From JAYRWN01 sp041917975 (GTDB taxonomy: Bacteria > Bacteroidota > Bacteroidia > Chitinophagales > Saprospiraceae), in assembly GCA_041917975.1 (NCBI GenBank), contig JAYRWN010000442.1:1-6925 (forward strand): DNA of 6,925 nt. The letters are read 5' to 3'. Below, in pieces: positions 1 through 6,405 of this stretch. Below the pieces are notes generated by a model. That model was given only the letters and a program-made list of their open reading frames with translations, was not told where the DNA came from and ran no database searches. Positions within the stretch are counted from its first letter, which is position 1. Every line of letters starts with the position of its first letter. The position numbers and the translations under genes were made by a program.

Positions 1-92
1 GGTTAATGTTATTATGATGAGATCGTAAACCAAACGAGCGTTACCCAAGAGGACACAAATTGCATTGCTAAACTTGTTTGGCTGAACGAATT

Positions 93-119
93 ATTTTAAC
101 CTTCGCGGCCTGTTAAAAT
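93..119. repeat. Short inverted repeat in the left intergenic region
   Basis: ATTTTAAC at 93-100 and GTTAAAAT at 112-119 are perfect 8-base inverted arms around an 11-base GC-rich loop. It lies about 80 bases beyond the stop of the minus-strand TPR gene, so it could be a weak terminator or a protein-binding site. The arms are AT-rich and no clean T-run follows, so chance is a real alternative. The rest of positions 1-199 shows only stop-interrupted frames and no tRNA-like fold that I can recognise. Confidence 0.2.
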
Positions 120-199
120 TGGCCAATCTGGTTGTTTTGTATTGATGGTCCAGGTTTTGTTAAGGTAAGACCCCGTCTTTGCTTATTGGCTTATATATA

Positions 200-1132
200 T
201 TACTTGGATTTATTTTCCAAGAAATGAAATACCCATTCCAGTGAACCTTCCAGTTCACCCCAGATGTGAAGATTATCCATGAGGTAATATGTGGCTTCAT
301 TTTCATCACCAATACCATAATACCCTTGGGGCATGGATTTTATTTTTCGTTTACCGGTAATAAACTGGAGAACATGTTTGTTAATAGCATTAGCTGCTTT
401 TAGCGCTTTGAAAGCTTTTAAAGATGGACCCTGGGTTGCAAATACAAATAAGGCGTAATTAAATAGCCAGAAAGCAGTTGCTTCGTCTTTATATTCTAAG
501 TATAATTGGTGATATTGGTCATATTTTTTATGCTTTAATAATATGTGGGAGAGAGAGTAGCGGATGCCTTGATTATCATTGGGGTTAAGTTTTATCATCT
601 CTTGATATTCTGCAATAGCCTCCTCATCGCGTTGCACGGTCTGGAGCATATCAGCATAATTTTTGCGGGCATTCATGTAAGGTCGGGTTTCGGACAATCC
701 CCAAAAATGGCCGGTATGTTTTTTAAAAAATTGCTCGCCCAGCAGGTTTTTACCTACATCCACGGCCCGCTGATAAAGGCCCAGAGCTTTGGATTTGTCA
801 TTTTCATGATCGGCAAGATAGGTTAATGCCCGCACATTCTCCGGGAATAATTGCAGAGCTTGTTTTGCCAATTTAATGCCTTTAGCTCCTTTAATATCAT
901 AAGCTTCATACATTAAATCATTGGATAAATCCTCATTGGACTTATCTTTTTTCTTTAAAAAATCCAAATCGTCGATACGGCGCCCCATTACATTTTTCTC
1001 AAAGAATTCATTGATTTCTTCGAGGCTTTTAAAATTTTGAGAACTGATATATTCCATAAGTTTAGCCTGGGACATTTGTATGGACTCCTTGCTCATTGGT
1101 TTAAGGGGGGACGGGCTTTTTTTCTTCGACAT
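200..1132 (-). CDS. TPR protein with ST7-like C-terminal region
   Basis: This 310-residue soluble protein has no signal peptide or membrane segment and is probably a cytoplasmic helical scaffold. The N-terminal 20 residues are basic and Ser/Pro-rich. Helical TPR-like segments cover about residues 74-125. The clearest repeat is at about 149-185, starting TRPYMNARKNYADML and ending KLNPNDNQGIRY. The C-terminal part (about 241-303) has alanine- and asparagine-rich helices, then GDENEATYY and an aromatic stretch WGELEGSLEWVF. From memory this resembles the end of eukaryotic ST7 proteins (a GDSEAIAY motif, then a Trp and EGALNLL), and bacterial TPR proteins with the same HFWGLxETRPYMxAR block exist. 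Family assignment is therefore likely but the molecular role is unknown. TPRs usually mediate protein-protein contacts. The start is the first ATG in frame and has no Shine-Dalgarno. A TAnnTTTG promoter element lies 56 bases upstream. The last codons overlap a 6-base hairpin (203-221) that is not followed by a T-run. No partner gene is evident: the nearest neighbour is the kinase gene 139 bases upstream. Confidence 0.85.
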   Translation of the reverse strand: MSKKKSPSPLKPMSKESIQMSQAKLMEYISSQNFKSLEEINEFFEKNVMGRRIDDLDFLKKKDKSNEDLSNDLMYEAYDIKGAKGIKLAKQALQLFPENVRALTYLADHENDKSKALGLYQRAVDVGKNLLGEQFFKKHTGHFWGLSETRPYMNARKNYADMLQTVQRDEEAIAEYQEMIKLNPNDNQGIRYSLSHILLKHKKYDQYHQLYLEYKDEATAFWLFNYALFVFATQGPSLKAFKALKAANAINKHVLQFITGKRKIKSMPQGYYGIGDENEATYYLMDNLHIWGELEGSLEWVFHFLENKSK

Positions 1133-1187
1133 GGTTGTGATAAATATTTGAGGTTTATTTTATGAACAGATCCGACAATTATCAAGT

Positions 1188-1195
1188 CAAATTTA
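1188..1195 (-). promoter_or_regulatory. Candidate Bacteroidota -7 promoter element for the TPR gene
   Basis: On the minus strand this reads TAAATTTG, an exact match to the Bacteroidota -7 consensus TAnnTTTG. It points at the TPR gene, with its edge 55 bases before the ATG, which would give a leader of roughly 45-50 bases. I see no good TTTG -33 partner at the usual spacing, so the call rests on the -7 element alone. Confidence 0.4.
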
Positions 1196-1271
1196 AGGTA
1201 TGTTTTTAGATTTAACCGCTAATACTTTAATATCGTGAAAGTAAGTAAAAAAATTGCGCTCCTGATGCTGG

Positions 1272-2159
1272 CTAACTTATGGCCTTCGGATAGGTAAAAT
1301 AATTGAAATTCAAGGCTTTTTCCCAGGCAGAAATTTGTTGTATTTCTTTAGAGGCGGTAAGGCTAAAATTCGTTTTGTTTATCAATTTTAACGGCAGAAG
1401 TGGCAATTGATTTTTAATAGCGGTGACCCAGGACTTATATCCACGATGGATAAAAAAATATTCACCCTTCCGGAACATTTCAATCACCGGTAGTTGGCGG
1501 AAATCAGGAGGGTTGGAAGAATTTACCAACGGATGAATTTTAAAACGGGAAGCAGATAATTCTTTACTGGGATATACCCGCAAGGGTGATAACCATATTT
1601 TCACATAAGGATTTTTCTGCTGCCAGGCGTGGTAAGAAGTCAGAATTAATTCGGTCAATTGGGCCACCGTGGCAAACGAGGTGTCCACCACCAAATCAAA
1701 ATTCTCATAAATATCAAACTTAGCCCCGTAGTTTTTTTCAAAACGGTTATTCTCGATCCGGCGACGTTCTTTGGTATCAGCGATTTTTTGTCTGACGCTG
1801 GCAGCATCCGGCTCGCCGACCCGGTTTTTATCTTGCAGAATGCGTTTTGCAGCCACTTCATCAAAAGTCAATAGAAACACTTTGAATGATGATGGCACAA
1901 AAAACCAGGCTAAGCGACTATCCAGGACATAGGGTTCGGTACCTTGATTGATGTCTTTAAGATGTTGGTCAATGTAATCATCGATGTGCAGATTTTGGTC
2001 GGTGTATTTATTGAACTCCAGGGTGTTCATACCCTGTTTCCGGGCTAACTCACGTTGGATGGATCCGGTAGATAAAAATTGGTATCCCAGTTCTTTACAT
2101 AGTTCTTTGGCGATGGTGCTTTTACCACTGCCCAGGTCGCCGGTGATGGATATATGCAT
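1272..2159 (-). CDS. Cytidylate-kinase-like P-loop kinase with extra C-terminal domain
   Basis: The protein has 295 residues. Residues 1-175 look like an archaeal-type (d)CMP kinase or related small P-loop kinase. The Walker A loop is GDLGSGKST at 7-15. The segment LSTGSIQRELA (29-39) occupies the place of the nucleoside-monophosphate-binding region. DSRLAWFFVP (80-89) follows a beta strand, as in CMP kinases. An Arg-rich lid runs ERRRIENNRFEKNYG (131-145), followed by FDLVVDTS (154-161), the usual last core strand. CMP kinases move phosphate from ATP to CMP/dCMP, but the exact acceptor here is not proven. Residues 186-260 form an additional domain, starting KIWLSPLRVYPSKEL and ending in a GEYFFIHRGYKSWVTAIKNQ-type segment. 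The pattern resembles a ParB/sulfiredoxin-like domain, but the expected DGHHR-type motif is replaced by IHRGYK. Known single-domain CMP kinases are about 180-230 residues, so the tail is a real addition. The ATG at 2159 is supported by the Walker A loop lying at the expected distance. The gene stands alone, with its own promoter candidate. Confidence 0.82.
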   Translation of the reverse strand: MHISITGDLGSGKSTIAKELCKELGYQFLSTGSIQRELARKQGMNTLEFNKYTDQNLHIDDYIDQHLKDINQGTEPYVLDSRLAWFFVPSSFKVFLLTFDEVAAKRILQDKNRVGEPDAASVRQKIADTKERRRIENNRFEKNYGAKFDIYENFDLVVDTSFATVAQLTELILTSYHAWQQKNPYVKIWLSPLRVYPSKELSASRFKIHPLVNSSNPPDFRQLPVIEMFRKGEYFFIHRGYKSWVTAIKNQLPLLPLKLINKTNFSLTASKEIQQISAWEKALNFNYFTYPKAIS

Positions 2160-2182
2160 ATTAAGTCATCATAGATCGTTCG

Positions 2183-2190
2183 CAAAGATA
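2183..2190 (-). promoter_or_regulatory. Candidate Bacteroidota -7 promoter element for the kinase gene
   Basis: The minus strand reads TATCTTTG, an exact TAnnTTTG match oriented toward the kinase ATG 23 bases away. The predicted transcript would have a very short leader of about 15-20 bases. A -33 TTTG is seen only at a too-long spacing (complement of 2219-2222), so the evidence is the -7 element and its position. Confidence 0.42.
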
Positions 2191-2266
2191 AGTTACCTTC
2201 TCGGAGGTCCATGGTTTTCAAAAATATAAAAGTGTAAAATAGAAAATCCAGGGAAATGCATTATTG

Positions 2267-2297
2267 AACGAAAGCCTGACTATGAATTTCTTTCGTT
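2267..2297. repeat. 8-base inverted repeat between the kinase and barrel genes
   Basis: AACGAAAG at 2267-2274 and CTTTCGTT at 2290-2297 are perfect inverted arms with a 15-base loop. It lies about 50-80 bases past the stop of the barrel-protein gene and upstream of the kinase promoter candidate. No T-run follows on either strand, so a classic intrinsic terminator is not supported. It could be a weak transcript-end hairpin or an operator. Nothing else is visible in the 189-base gap apart from the promoter candidate. Confidence 0.25.
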
Positions 2298-2348
2298 GAG
2301 GGCAAACCATAAAGATAACCCAAAGTCTCCATATACTTTTTTCGGTCA

Positions 2349-2855
2349 TTAAAAGGTATAACCACCAGCCAAGCCACCCAAGGGATGAAATTCAATGGAT
2401 TTCCTGAACTTCAAAAGAGGTGTAAATGCTATTTTGAATAACCAGCGACCTGTGGTTGGTTGCCAACGGTAGCCTAGCCGGCCGGTCAGAAAAGGTTCGG
2501 AGGACCATTCTAGGGCATCCAGATCGGCATTTCGGGACGCTTCTCTGGTAAGCACCGTGCCAAGACCAAGTTCCAGATGATGACTTTGTATTGACACTAG
2601 TTCATTCACTATGACCGGTATCCACCAATCAATGATGCCGCTTTGTGGAGGATAATAAGAACAACCGATCATGGCTGAGGTCTTAAATGTTTGATGGTTA
2701 ATTAAGATACGCTCATATCCTAAAGAATAAAATAAGCCATGGCCAAATGCCTCTATCTGAATGGCATTTTTATGTGAAAACATGTTGGACACACCCTGGC
2801 TAAGTACCTGGATGTTAAACAGACAAACACTTAGAATGATAACAGTTGCTCGCAT
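2349..2855 (-). CDS. Predicted small outer-membrane beta-barrel protein
   Basis: This is an uncharacterised exported protein of 168 residues from the chosen start. That start, MRATVIILSVCLFNIQVLSQG, gives a short basic tip, a hydrophobic core and a likely cleavage after VLS, which is a standard signal peptide. An upstream in-frame ATG at 2900 would add 15 residues including three consecutive cysteines and would bury the signal peptide, so it is rejected. The mature part has alternating polar/hydrophobic strands, for example FLTGRLGYRWQ and WLFKIAFTPLLKF, and ends with GGLAGGYTF. The terminal Phe is the usual C-terminal residue of outer-membrane barrels. The pattern GYRWQ...FKIAFTP...GGLxxGYxF resembles hypothetical Bacteroidota proteins of about this size. 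No enzyme motif is visible and the function is unknown. It starts 74 bases after the esterase stop on the same strand, with no promoter element seen between, so co-transcription with the esterase is likely. Confidence 0.75.
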   Translation of the reverse strand: MRATVIILSVCLFNIQVLSQGVSNMFSHKNAIQIEAFGHGLFYSLGYERILINHQTFKTSAMIGCSYYPPQSGIIDWWIPVIVNELVSIQSHHLELGLGTVLTREASRNADLDALEWSSEPFLTGRLGYRWQPTTGRWLFKIAFTPLLKFRKSIEFHPLGGLAGGYTF

Positions 2856-2929
2856 ACAATGTTTATTAGATAAAACGGAACAGCAACAGCCATATTGCAT
2901 GAACAGAAAGCCATGGTCACTTTACTTTT

Positions 2930-4447
2930 TTAATGACCCCGCTGTTGAATTTTTTCTAAAACGGTGCGGTGATTATATTCGGCGCAATGTCCGGCCATCG
3001 GGGTGAATTCGATCACGGCATCCGATACCGGGGCAGAAGTCGTGTCTATAAATTTTTTAAATGATCGCAGGGCATTGTTGAGATAAAAATGATCCATGTC
3101 ACCCATCCAAATGTAAATTTTGCCGGCGATTTTTGGACCAAGCGAAGCCCAGTTTTCGCGGCAATAATTGAGCAGGTCATAGTTTTTCCAGCTCTGGGCG
3201 GTAGTTTTATTAATAACACCGGTGGTGGGATGAAAAAGCGCTAACGGAAGACCATTTACGCCACGCGGGCTGTACACGGCATTCCAAGAGCCCCATTGTT
3301 GCCCTGAGGTGATGTAAGTGCCGGTCCGGCCCTGAACATTTTCACTAAGGACTTCTTGCTGAATGGAAAATAATGGCTGGCCAAGGGTATTGCGCATGCT
3401 TGGTCGTTTAAATTCCTGGTTATGACTGAAGGCGCTCGAATCCTCATAAATATTGATTAGCTGCATATGATGGAAGTCCACGGGGTCGGGGCTGTAAGAC
3501 CAGCACCCCTGAAAGACGTCAGGGTAAAACAATTGCAAGGCCAGGGAAACCCAGCCCCCGGTTGAACAGCCGTCCACGTAACGCTGTTCCGGATTTATGC
3601 GGAAGGTTTGTTCTAAAGCAGGGATCAACTCGTTGATTAAGGCGTCACCATATGGACCTTGATTGGCTGAATTGACCTGATAGCTGTCACCAAAAGGCCC
3701 TTCTCCATCTAAAAAAATGGTAATAATCTGGGGGGCTGCCGGACTTTGCCACCAGGACATAAAAGCAGAATCACGCACCAAGTTATTCACCCGGGTATAC
3801 CGTCCACCATAACCTGCAATATTGTAGCGGACGGGAAAAGATTTCGTAGGCTGGGTTGCATATCCGGCAGGCAGCAGGATGCTTGTTTTAAGCTGTACCG
3901 GTTTCTTCCACCAGGCGGATAAGATTTTGCTTTGAATGCTGAATGTTTTGACCAACGGATGGGCGATAATTTCTCGGGCAGGAATCTGCTCCGTTAATTC
4001 TGCCCGGACTGTAGTCGATGGATGGATAGTGATAACTTGGGGTTTACTGTATAGATTACCGGGTACATTTATTCTTGATTCCAAAGAGTCATGATCCCAC
4101 AGGACCTGTATCACGTATGACCCGGCCGGAATGTTTTGCAAGTTCCATTCAGCCGTTGTCTGCAGTTTAAAATGGTCATTGACAATAAGAGGTCGTCGGA
4201 GATCCCAATGAGGTATGTTGACCGCAAAAATCCATCCGTCATCATCGGTGCCGGACGTATTGCGGGGCTCGGATTTTAAATCCGTGGATAGAAAAATAAA
4301 CAACCTGCCGGAGGGTTGAAAGGACGTTTTTAGCGTCTGACTCACTTCCACCTGCATCTGCAATGTATGACCTGTATTCTGAGTATGGGCAATAGGAATA
4401 AAATAAACGCAAGCCAGGAAGATTATCCAAAACTTATTCTGACGCAT
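2930..4447 (-). CDS. Exported alpha/beta-hydrolase, putative esterase family
   Basis: This 505-residue protein begins with a signal peptide (MRQNKFWIIFLACVYFIPIA, cleavage near residue 22-23) and therefore acts in the periplasm or outside the cell. Residues 25-150 form a beta-rich N-terminal domain, with GRLFIFLS and an IPAGSYVIQVLWDHD strand pair. Residues about 180-500 are the esterase-D-like catalytic domain: LKTSILLPAGY is the entry strand, IITIFLDGEGPFGDSY (241-256) precedes the nucleophile elbow, and DGCSTGGWVSLAL contains G293-C-S295-T-G297. Ser295 is the likely nucleophile. Asp450 or Asp452 in MGDMDHFYLNN is the probable acid. His487 in MAGHCAEYNH is the probable general base. All three triad elements are present in the right order, so the enzyme should be active. 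It would hydrolyse an ester, but the substrate cannot be read from sequence; acylated sugars and small esters are both possible. The symporter gene upstream ends in a strong terminator, so this gene needs its own promoter in 4448-4503, where I find no good consensus. The barrel-protein gene follows on the same strand. Confidence 0.85.
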   Translation of the reverse strand: MRQNKFWIIFLACVYFIPIAHTQNTGHTLQMQVEVSQTLKTSFQPSGRLFIFLSTDLKSEPRNTSGTDDDGWIFAVNIPHWDLRRPLIVNDHFKLQTTAEWNLQNIPAGSYVIQVLWDHDSLESRINVPGNLYSKPQVITIHPSTTVRAELTEQIPAREIIAHPLVKTFSIQSKILSAWWKKPVQLKTSILLPAGYATQPTKSFPVRYNIAGYGGRYTRVNNLVRDSAFMSWWQSPAAPQIITIFLDGEGPFGDSYQVNSANQGPYGDALINELIPALEQTFRINPEQRYVDGCSTGGWVSLALQLFYPDVFQGCWSYSPDPVDFHHMQLINIYEDSSAFSHNQEFKRPSMRNTLGQPLFSIQQEVLSENVQGRTGTYITSGQQWGSWNAVYSPRGVNGLPLALFHPTTGVINKTTAQSWKNYDLLNYCRENWASLGPKIAGKIYIWMGDMDHFYLNNALRSFKKFIDTTSAPVSDAVIEFTPMAGHCAEYNHRTVLEKIQQRGH

Positions 4448-4503
4448 GGCTTTTTTACTAAAGATGAAGGAAATTCAAGAAAATGATTTTAGTTTATTTC
4501 TAA

Positions 4504-4537
4504 AAAAAGACCCTTGGTTGTTAACAAGGGTCTTTTT
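4504..4537. terminator. Strong bidirectional intrinsic terminator
   Basis: AAAAAGACCCTTG (4504-4516) and CAAGGGTCTTTTT (4525-4537) form a perfect 13-base stem with an 8-base loop. Reading the minus strand, the stem is followed by a run of seven T (complement of 4502-4508, partly within the stem), 23 bases after the symporter stop codon. The plus strand likewise ends in T5. It should end the symporter transcript and isolate the esterase gene from read-through. Confidence 0.9.
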
Positions 4538-4560
4538 AACTTATATGTTAATTGGTCATT

Positions 4561-6252
4561 TTACCAGAACAATGCATACAGCATAATCAAGACCAGGATA
4601 ATTGCAAAAGCGCCAATGTTAAATTGGGCATTGGTTTTAAAAAGGCCTGGAGTCAAGGCTATGCCTTTGGGATCATCTTGTCCTTTCCCGCTCAGATGGC
4701 TTACGGCTAAGATTAAAGCGGCTGTGAGGAGTAAGGTTAATCCCATTTGATGCATAAAGGGTAAATTGACAAATATCGGTGAATCGGACCAGCCTTTGGG
4801 TGCCACTTTGAAGTACATCGCAATGGGGATGGAAAGGAAAGCGCCCCACATGGCTCCTTTGGTGGTGGTTTTTTTCCAGAATAAACCTAACAAGAATATA
4901 GCCAGGATACCAGGGCTAACTACTCCCGTATATTCTTGGATAAATTGGAAGGCCTGAGGGAGGCCGCCCAACAAAGGCGCAATCAAACAAGCGATGATCA
5001 GGGCTACCATGGCTGAAACACGGCCCACAGTCACAGTTTGTTTTTCAGTAGCCTGTGGTTTAAAATTAGCCCGGTAGATGTCCATGGTAAAAATGGTAGC
5101 GGTAGAATTGAGCATGGAAGCTAAAGACGACACAATGGCTGCGGATAGTGCTGCCAAAATCAATCCCTTAAGTCCGGTTGGGATAAAAGTGCGCACCAGC
5201 CAGGGATACGCATTATCATTAATGACATTACCATCGGCATTGGTGAAAGCCGCCTGCACTCCATCTATGATCGGAGCTCCTGCGGGTGCAGCATAATAGA
5301 CGTAAGCCACCATACCGGGAATAACTACGATGAGGGGTAAGATCAGTTTAAGGCTGGCGGCAAAGACTATACCTTTCTGGGATTCTGCTAAAGACTTTGC
5401 GGCTAAGGTGCGTTGAATAATATACTGATTAAAACCCCAATAGTACAGGTTGGCAACCCACATCCCCCCGATAAGTACGGCCAGGCCTGGCAAATCATTC
5501 CAGGCATCTAAACCGTTGGGAGTGATGATTTCCCCTTTGTCTATAATCATGGAAAATTTTTGGGGGACCAGTTCATATAAGATTTTAAATCCGGCCCACA
5601 CCCCGGCTCCTCCGGACAGGTGGTCCAGGGCGATGAAAGTGGTAACTAATCCACCGCCCACCAGCAGCACCACTTGAATTACATCCGTCCAGGCTACCGC
5701 CGAAAGGCCGCCCCACAACGAATAAGCCGCCGCGAAAAGGGCCAGGCCAACAATAAAGATCACCATCATAGATCCGTCACCAGCGCCGATGATGGTGTCC
5801 AGAGCTTTGGCACCCAGATAAAGTACAGCGGTCAGGTTAACAAAAACAAAAAGGGCCAGCCAGAAAACCGCCAGGATGGATTTTAAGGTGGTATTGTACC
5901 GTTTTTCAACGAATTCGGGAATGGTGTATAGACCCTTCTGTATAAAGATAGGTAAGAAAAATTTACCTACGATAAGTAATGAAGCAGCGGCCATCCATTC
6001 GTACGAAGCAATAGCTAACCCTATGGCAAACCCGGATCCGGACATGCCGATAAATTGTTCAGCGGAAATGTTCGCGGCAATCAGTGACGCCCCGATAGCC
6101 CACCAGGGCAGAGATTTACCAGCCAGAAAATAATCTTCCGCACTTTTTTCGTGGCCTTTTTTATCTCGTGAAACCCATAGTCCCACACCAAGAATGACCA
6201 GGGCATAAAGGGCAAAGACTACATAATCTAAAGTATTAAGTTGATTCCCCAT
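4561..6252 (-). CDS. Sodium/sugar symporter of the SSS family, vSGLT-like
   Basis: This 563-residue inner-membrane carrier couples Na+ entry to sugar uptake. It matches Vibrio parahaemolyticus vSGLT (543 residues) almost along its whole length as I recall that sequence, including WVSRDKKG, EDYFLAGKSLPWWAIGASL, NISAEQFIGMSGSG, YTIPEFVEKR and DIQV-type segments. By alignment from memory, vSGLT sugar-site residues are all kept: N61 (vSGLT N64), Q66 (Q69), E85 (E88), N268 (N260), K302 (K294) and Q439 (Q428), plus the inner gate Y271/W272 (Y263/W264). The Na2-site residues A59, I62, A372, S375 and S376 are also present, and D190 matches D189. The 14-helix topology is expected: hydrophobic segments start at about residue 10 and the last ends at the C-terminal YALFW. 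Differences lie in loops, mainly about 232-252 and 320-347. Galactose or glucose is the likely substrate class; related hexoses cannot be excluded. The gene is a single unit closed by the 4504-4537 terminator and faces away from the serine hydrolase. No clear promoter element was found for it in 6253-6405. Confidence 0.96.
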   Translation of the reverse strand: MGNQLNTLDYVVFALYALVILGVGLWVSRDKKGHEKSAEDYFLAGKSLPWWAIGASLIAANISAEQFIGMSGSGFAIGLAIASYEWMAAASLLIVGKFFLPIFIQKGLYTIPEFVEKRYNTTLKSILAVFWLALFVFVNLTAVLYLGAKALDTIIGAGDGSMMVIFIVGLALFAAAYSLWGGLSAVAWTDVIQVVLLVGGGLVTTFIALDHLSGGAGVWAGFKILYELVPQKFSMIIDKGEIITPNGLDAWNDLPGLAVLIGGMWVANLYYWGFNQYIIQRTLAAKSLAESQKGIVFAASLKLILPLIVVIPGMVAYVYYAAPAGAPIIDGVQAAFTNADGNVINDNAYPWLVRTFIPTGLKGLILAALSAAIVSSLASMLNSTATIFTMDIYRANFKPQATEKQTVTVGRVSAMVALIIACLIAPLLGGLPQAFQFIQEYTGVVSPGILAIFLLGLFWKKTTTKGAMWGAFLSIPIAMYFKVAPKGWSDSPIFVNLPFMHQMGLTLLLTAALILAVSHLSGKGQDDPKGIALTPGLFKTNAQFNIGAFAIILVLIMLYALFW

Positions 6253-6369
6253 GATTGATAAGCATTAGATAGAGCAAGATATGACTTTTATGAAAATGAC
6301 TAGGATGAAAGTGATTTGGAGATAAATTTTCTGGTTTACGGATATCTGGATCAGCCATGTTGATTTTTT

Positions 6370-6377
6370 TACCTTTG
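6370..6377 (+). promoter_or_regulatory. Candidate Bacteroidota -7 promoter element for the serine hydrolase gene
   Basis: TACCTTTG matches TAnnTTTG exactly and ends 28 bases before the first ATG of the plus-strand gene. The predicted leader is about 20 bases. A TTTG -33 box at the normal spacing is not seen. The divergent 6253-6405 region must also hold the symporter promoter, which I could not identify. Confidence 0.42.
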
Positions 6378-6405
6378 TGCAGGTGGTGGATCCAGACAAA
6401 TTTTA

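Noticed and set aside
167..221. Small hairpins near the TPR stop: AAGAC/GTCTT at 167-179 and CTTGGA/TCCAAG at 203-221
   Set aside because: Stems are only 5-6 bases and no T-run follows in the sense of the gene, so they are likely chance or at most weak.
545..826. Plus-strand open frame of 93 codons opposite the TPR gene
   Set aside because: It lies wholly inside the TPR coding region on the other strand, has no recognisable domain and no promoter or ribosome site. The minus-strand frame has clear family motifs.
1246..1272. Possible terminator after the kinase stop (a T7 run on the minus strand at 1248-1254)
   Set aside because: The bases before the T-run do not form a convincing stem, so it was not listed.
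1655..2229. Several short open frames on both strands overlapping the kinase gene
   Set aside because: All overlap the kinase frame, which has a complete Walker A loop and lid. The overlapping frames have low-complexity or unlikely protein composition.
2856..2900. Longer start for the barrel protein at 2900
   Set aside because: It would place 15 residues with a triple Cys ahead of a well-formed signal peptide, so the start at 2855 is preferred.
4379..4447. Lipoprotein signal in the esterase (Leu-Ala-Cys at residues 11-13)
   Set aside because: The Cys sits in the middle of the hydrophobic core with more hydrophobic residues after it, and the residue at -3 is not of the usual type. A normal cleaved signal peptide fits better.
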